Source of the DNA: Croceicoccus sp.
GTDB taxonomy: Bacteria > Pseudomonadota > Alphaproteobacteria > Sphingomonadales > Sphingomonadaceae
DNA: 64,000 nt
NCBI GenBank assembly: GCA_002694745.1
Contig: NZMY01000002.1
Coordinates: 186,001 to 250,000, forward strand
Direction of reading: 5' to 3'
Under the pieces are notes generated by a model. That model did no database searches. It saw nothing but the letters and a program-made list of their open reading frames with translations, and was not told the DNA's origin. Below are positions 63,939 through 64,000 of the stretch, piece after piece. Within the stretch, counting starts at the first letter, position 1. Each line of letters starts with the position of its first letter. The position numbers were made by a program, and so were the translations under genes.

Positions 63939-64000
63939 CAGGCAGGCTCGATCTGGTGCAGGAAGGAATCGGGATGGTGGAAATCGGGCCGCGCCTCTGG
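63938..64000 (-). CDS. C-terminal end of an unidentified gene (cut by window edge)
   Basis: Reading the minus strand in the frame that ends TGA at 63938 gives PEARPDFHHPDSFLHQIEPA and a stop. The TGATG overlap with namZ indicates a real, coupled upstream gene. Twenty residues are too few to name it; a cell-wall recycling function would fit the neighbour but is only a guess. Confidence 0.5.
   Translation of the reverse strand, partial: PEARPDFHHPDSFLHQIEPA

Overview
The window is a GC-rich stretch of an alphaproteobacterial chromosome. The best fit is order Sphingomonadales, probably Erythrobacteraceae or Sphingomonadaceae. The evidence is the set and order of housekeeping genes (secG-tpiA-ppiD-like-trpEGDC-moaC-moeA-lexA-comEC-gltX-gltA, then DUF1467-rnj-coaX-birA-nuoNMLKJIHGFEDCBA, then rph-rdgB-hemW-xerC, then gshB-yraN-rsmI-PBP activator-parE), the alphaproteobacterial GTTC-N7-GTTC LexA box in front of lexA, and the habit of overlapping stops and starts (ATGA, GTGA, TTGA, TGATG). 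I assign the clade from memory of gene content, not from a search. There are no rRNA or tRNA genes, no CRISPR array, no insertion sequence and no prophage that I can support.

Layout. 1-1333: secG and tpiA on the minus strand, with 17-bp tandem duplications at both ends of tpiA. 1651-9340: a tightly coupled plus-strand run of a PpiD/SurA-like periplasmic folding factor, tryptophan biosynthesis (trpE, trpG, trpD, trpC) and molybdenum cofactor genes (moaC, moeA). 9362-15478: LexA with its own SOS box, convergent comEC, divergent gltX, citrate synthase and a small membrane protein. 15482-22658: poorly characterised envelope or signalling genes: a histidine-kinase-like protein without the phospho-acceptor histidine, an unknown helical protein, a nucleotidyltransferase-like/membrane fusion, and a 1091-residue coiled-coil membrane protein built on a 29-residue repeat. 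22727-26245: DUF1467, RNase J, CoaX and BirA. 26250-41789: a full 14-gene complex I operon, transcribed leftward, interrupted by four extra small ORFs (two tiny membrane peptides between nuoE and nuoF; an NTF2/SnoaL-like protein and a 70-residue membrane protein between nuoD and nuoE).

41918-51024: a prepilin peptidase, an SH3-domain secreted protein, a 2-hydroxyacid dehydrogenase, RNase PH, RdgB, PilZ, NRDE, CAP, HemW and XerC proteins, and a lower-GC secreted protein with a TonB-C-like end. 51038-58194: DedA, glutathione synthase, YraN, RsmI, the LpoA-like lipoprotein, a structured intergenic region, ParE and a YjdF-like membrane protein. 58289-62710: a MoxR-type AAA ATPase and a CoxE-like VWA protein that normally work as a pair, here separated by two other genes. 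62721-64000: a NamZ/DUF1343 muramidase and the last 20 codons of another gene.

The most unusual gene is 59135-60742. Its single protein appears to join a left-handed beta-helix acyltransferase, an acyl carrier domain with a phosphopantetheine serine, and an LnmK/Pnap_2097-type double hot-dog domain. It is visibly lower in GC than its neighbours. I infer a self-contained machine that loads, carries and transfers an acyl group; substrate and acceptor cannot be read from the window. Second in interest are the extra ORFs built into the complex I operon and the pseudo-kinase/pseudo-transferase block at 15.5-19.1 kb.
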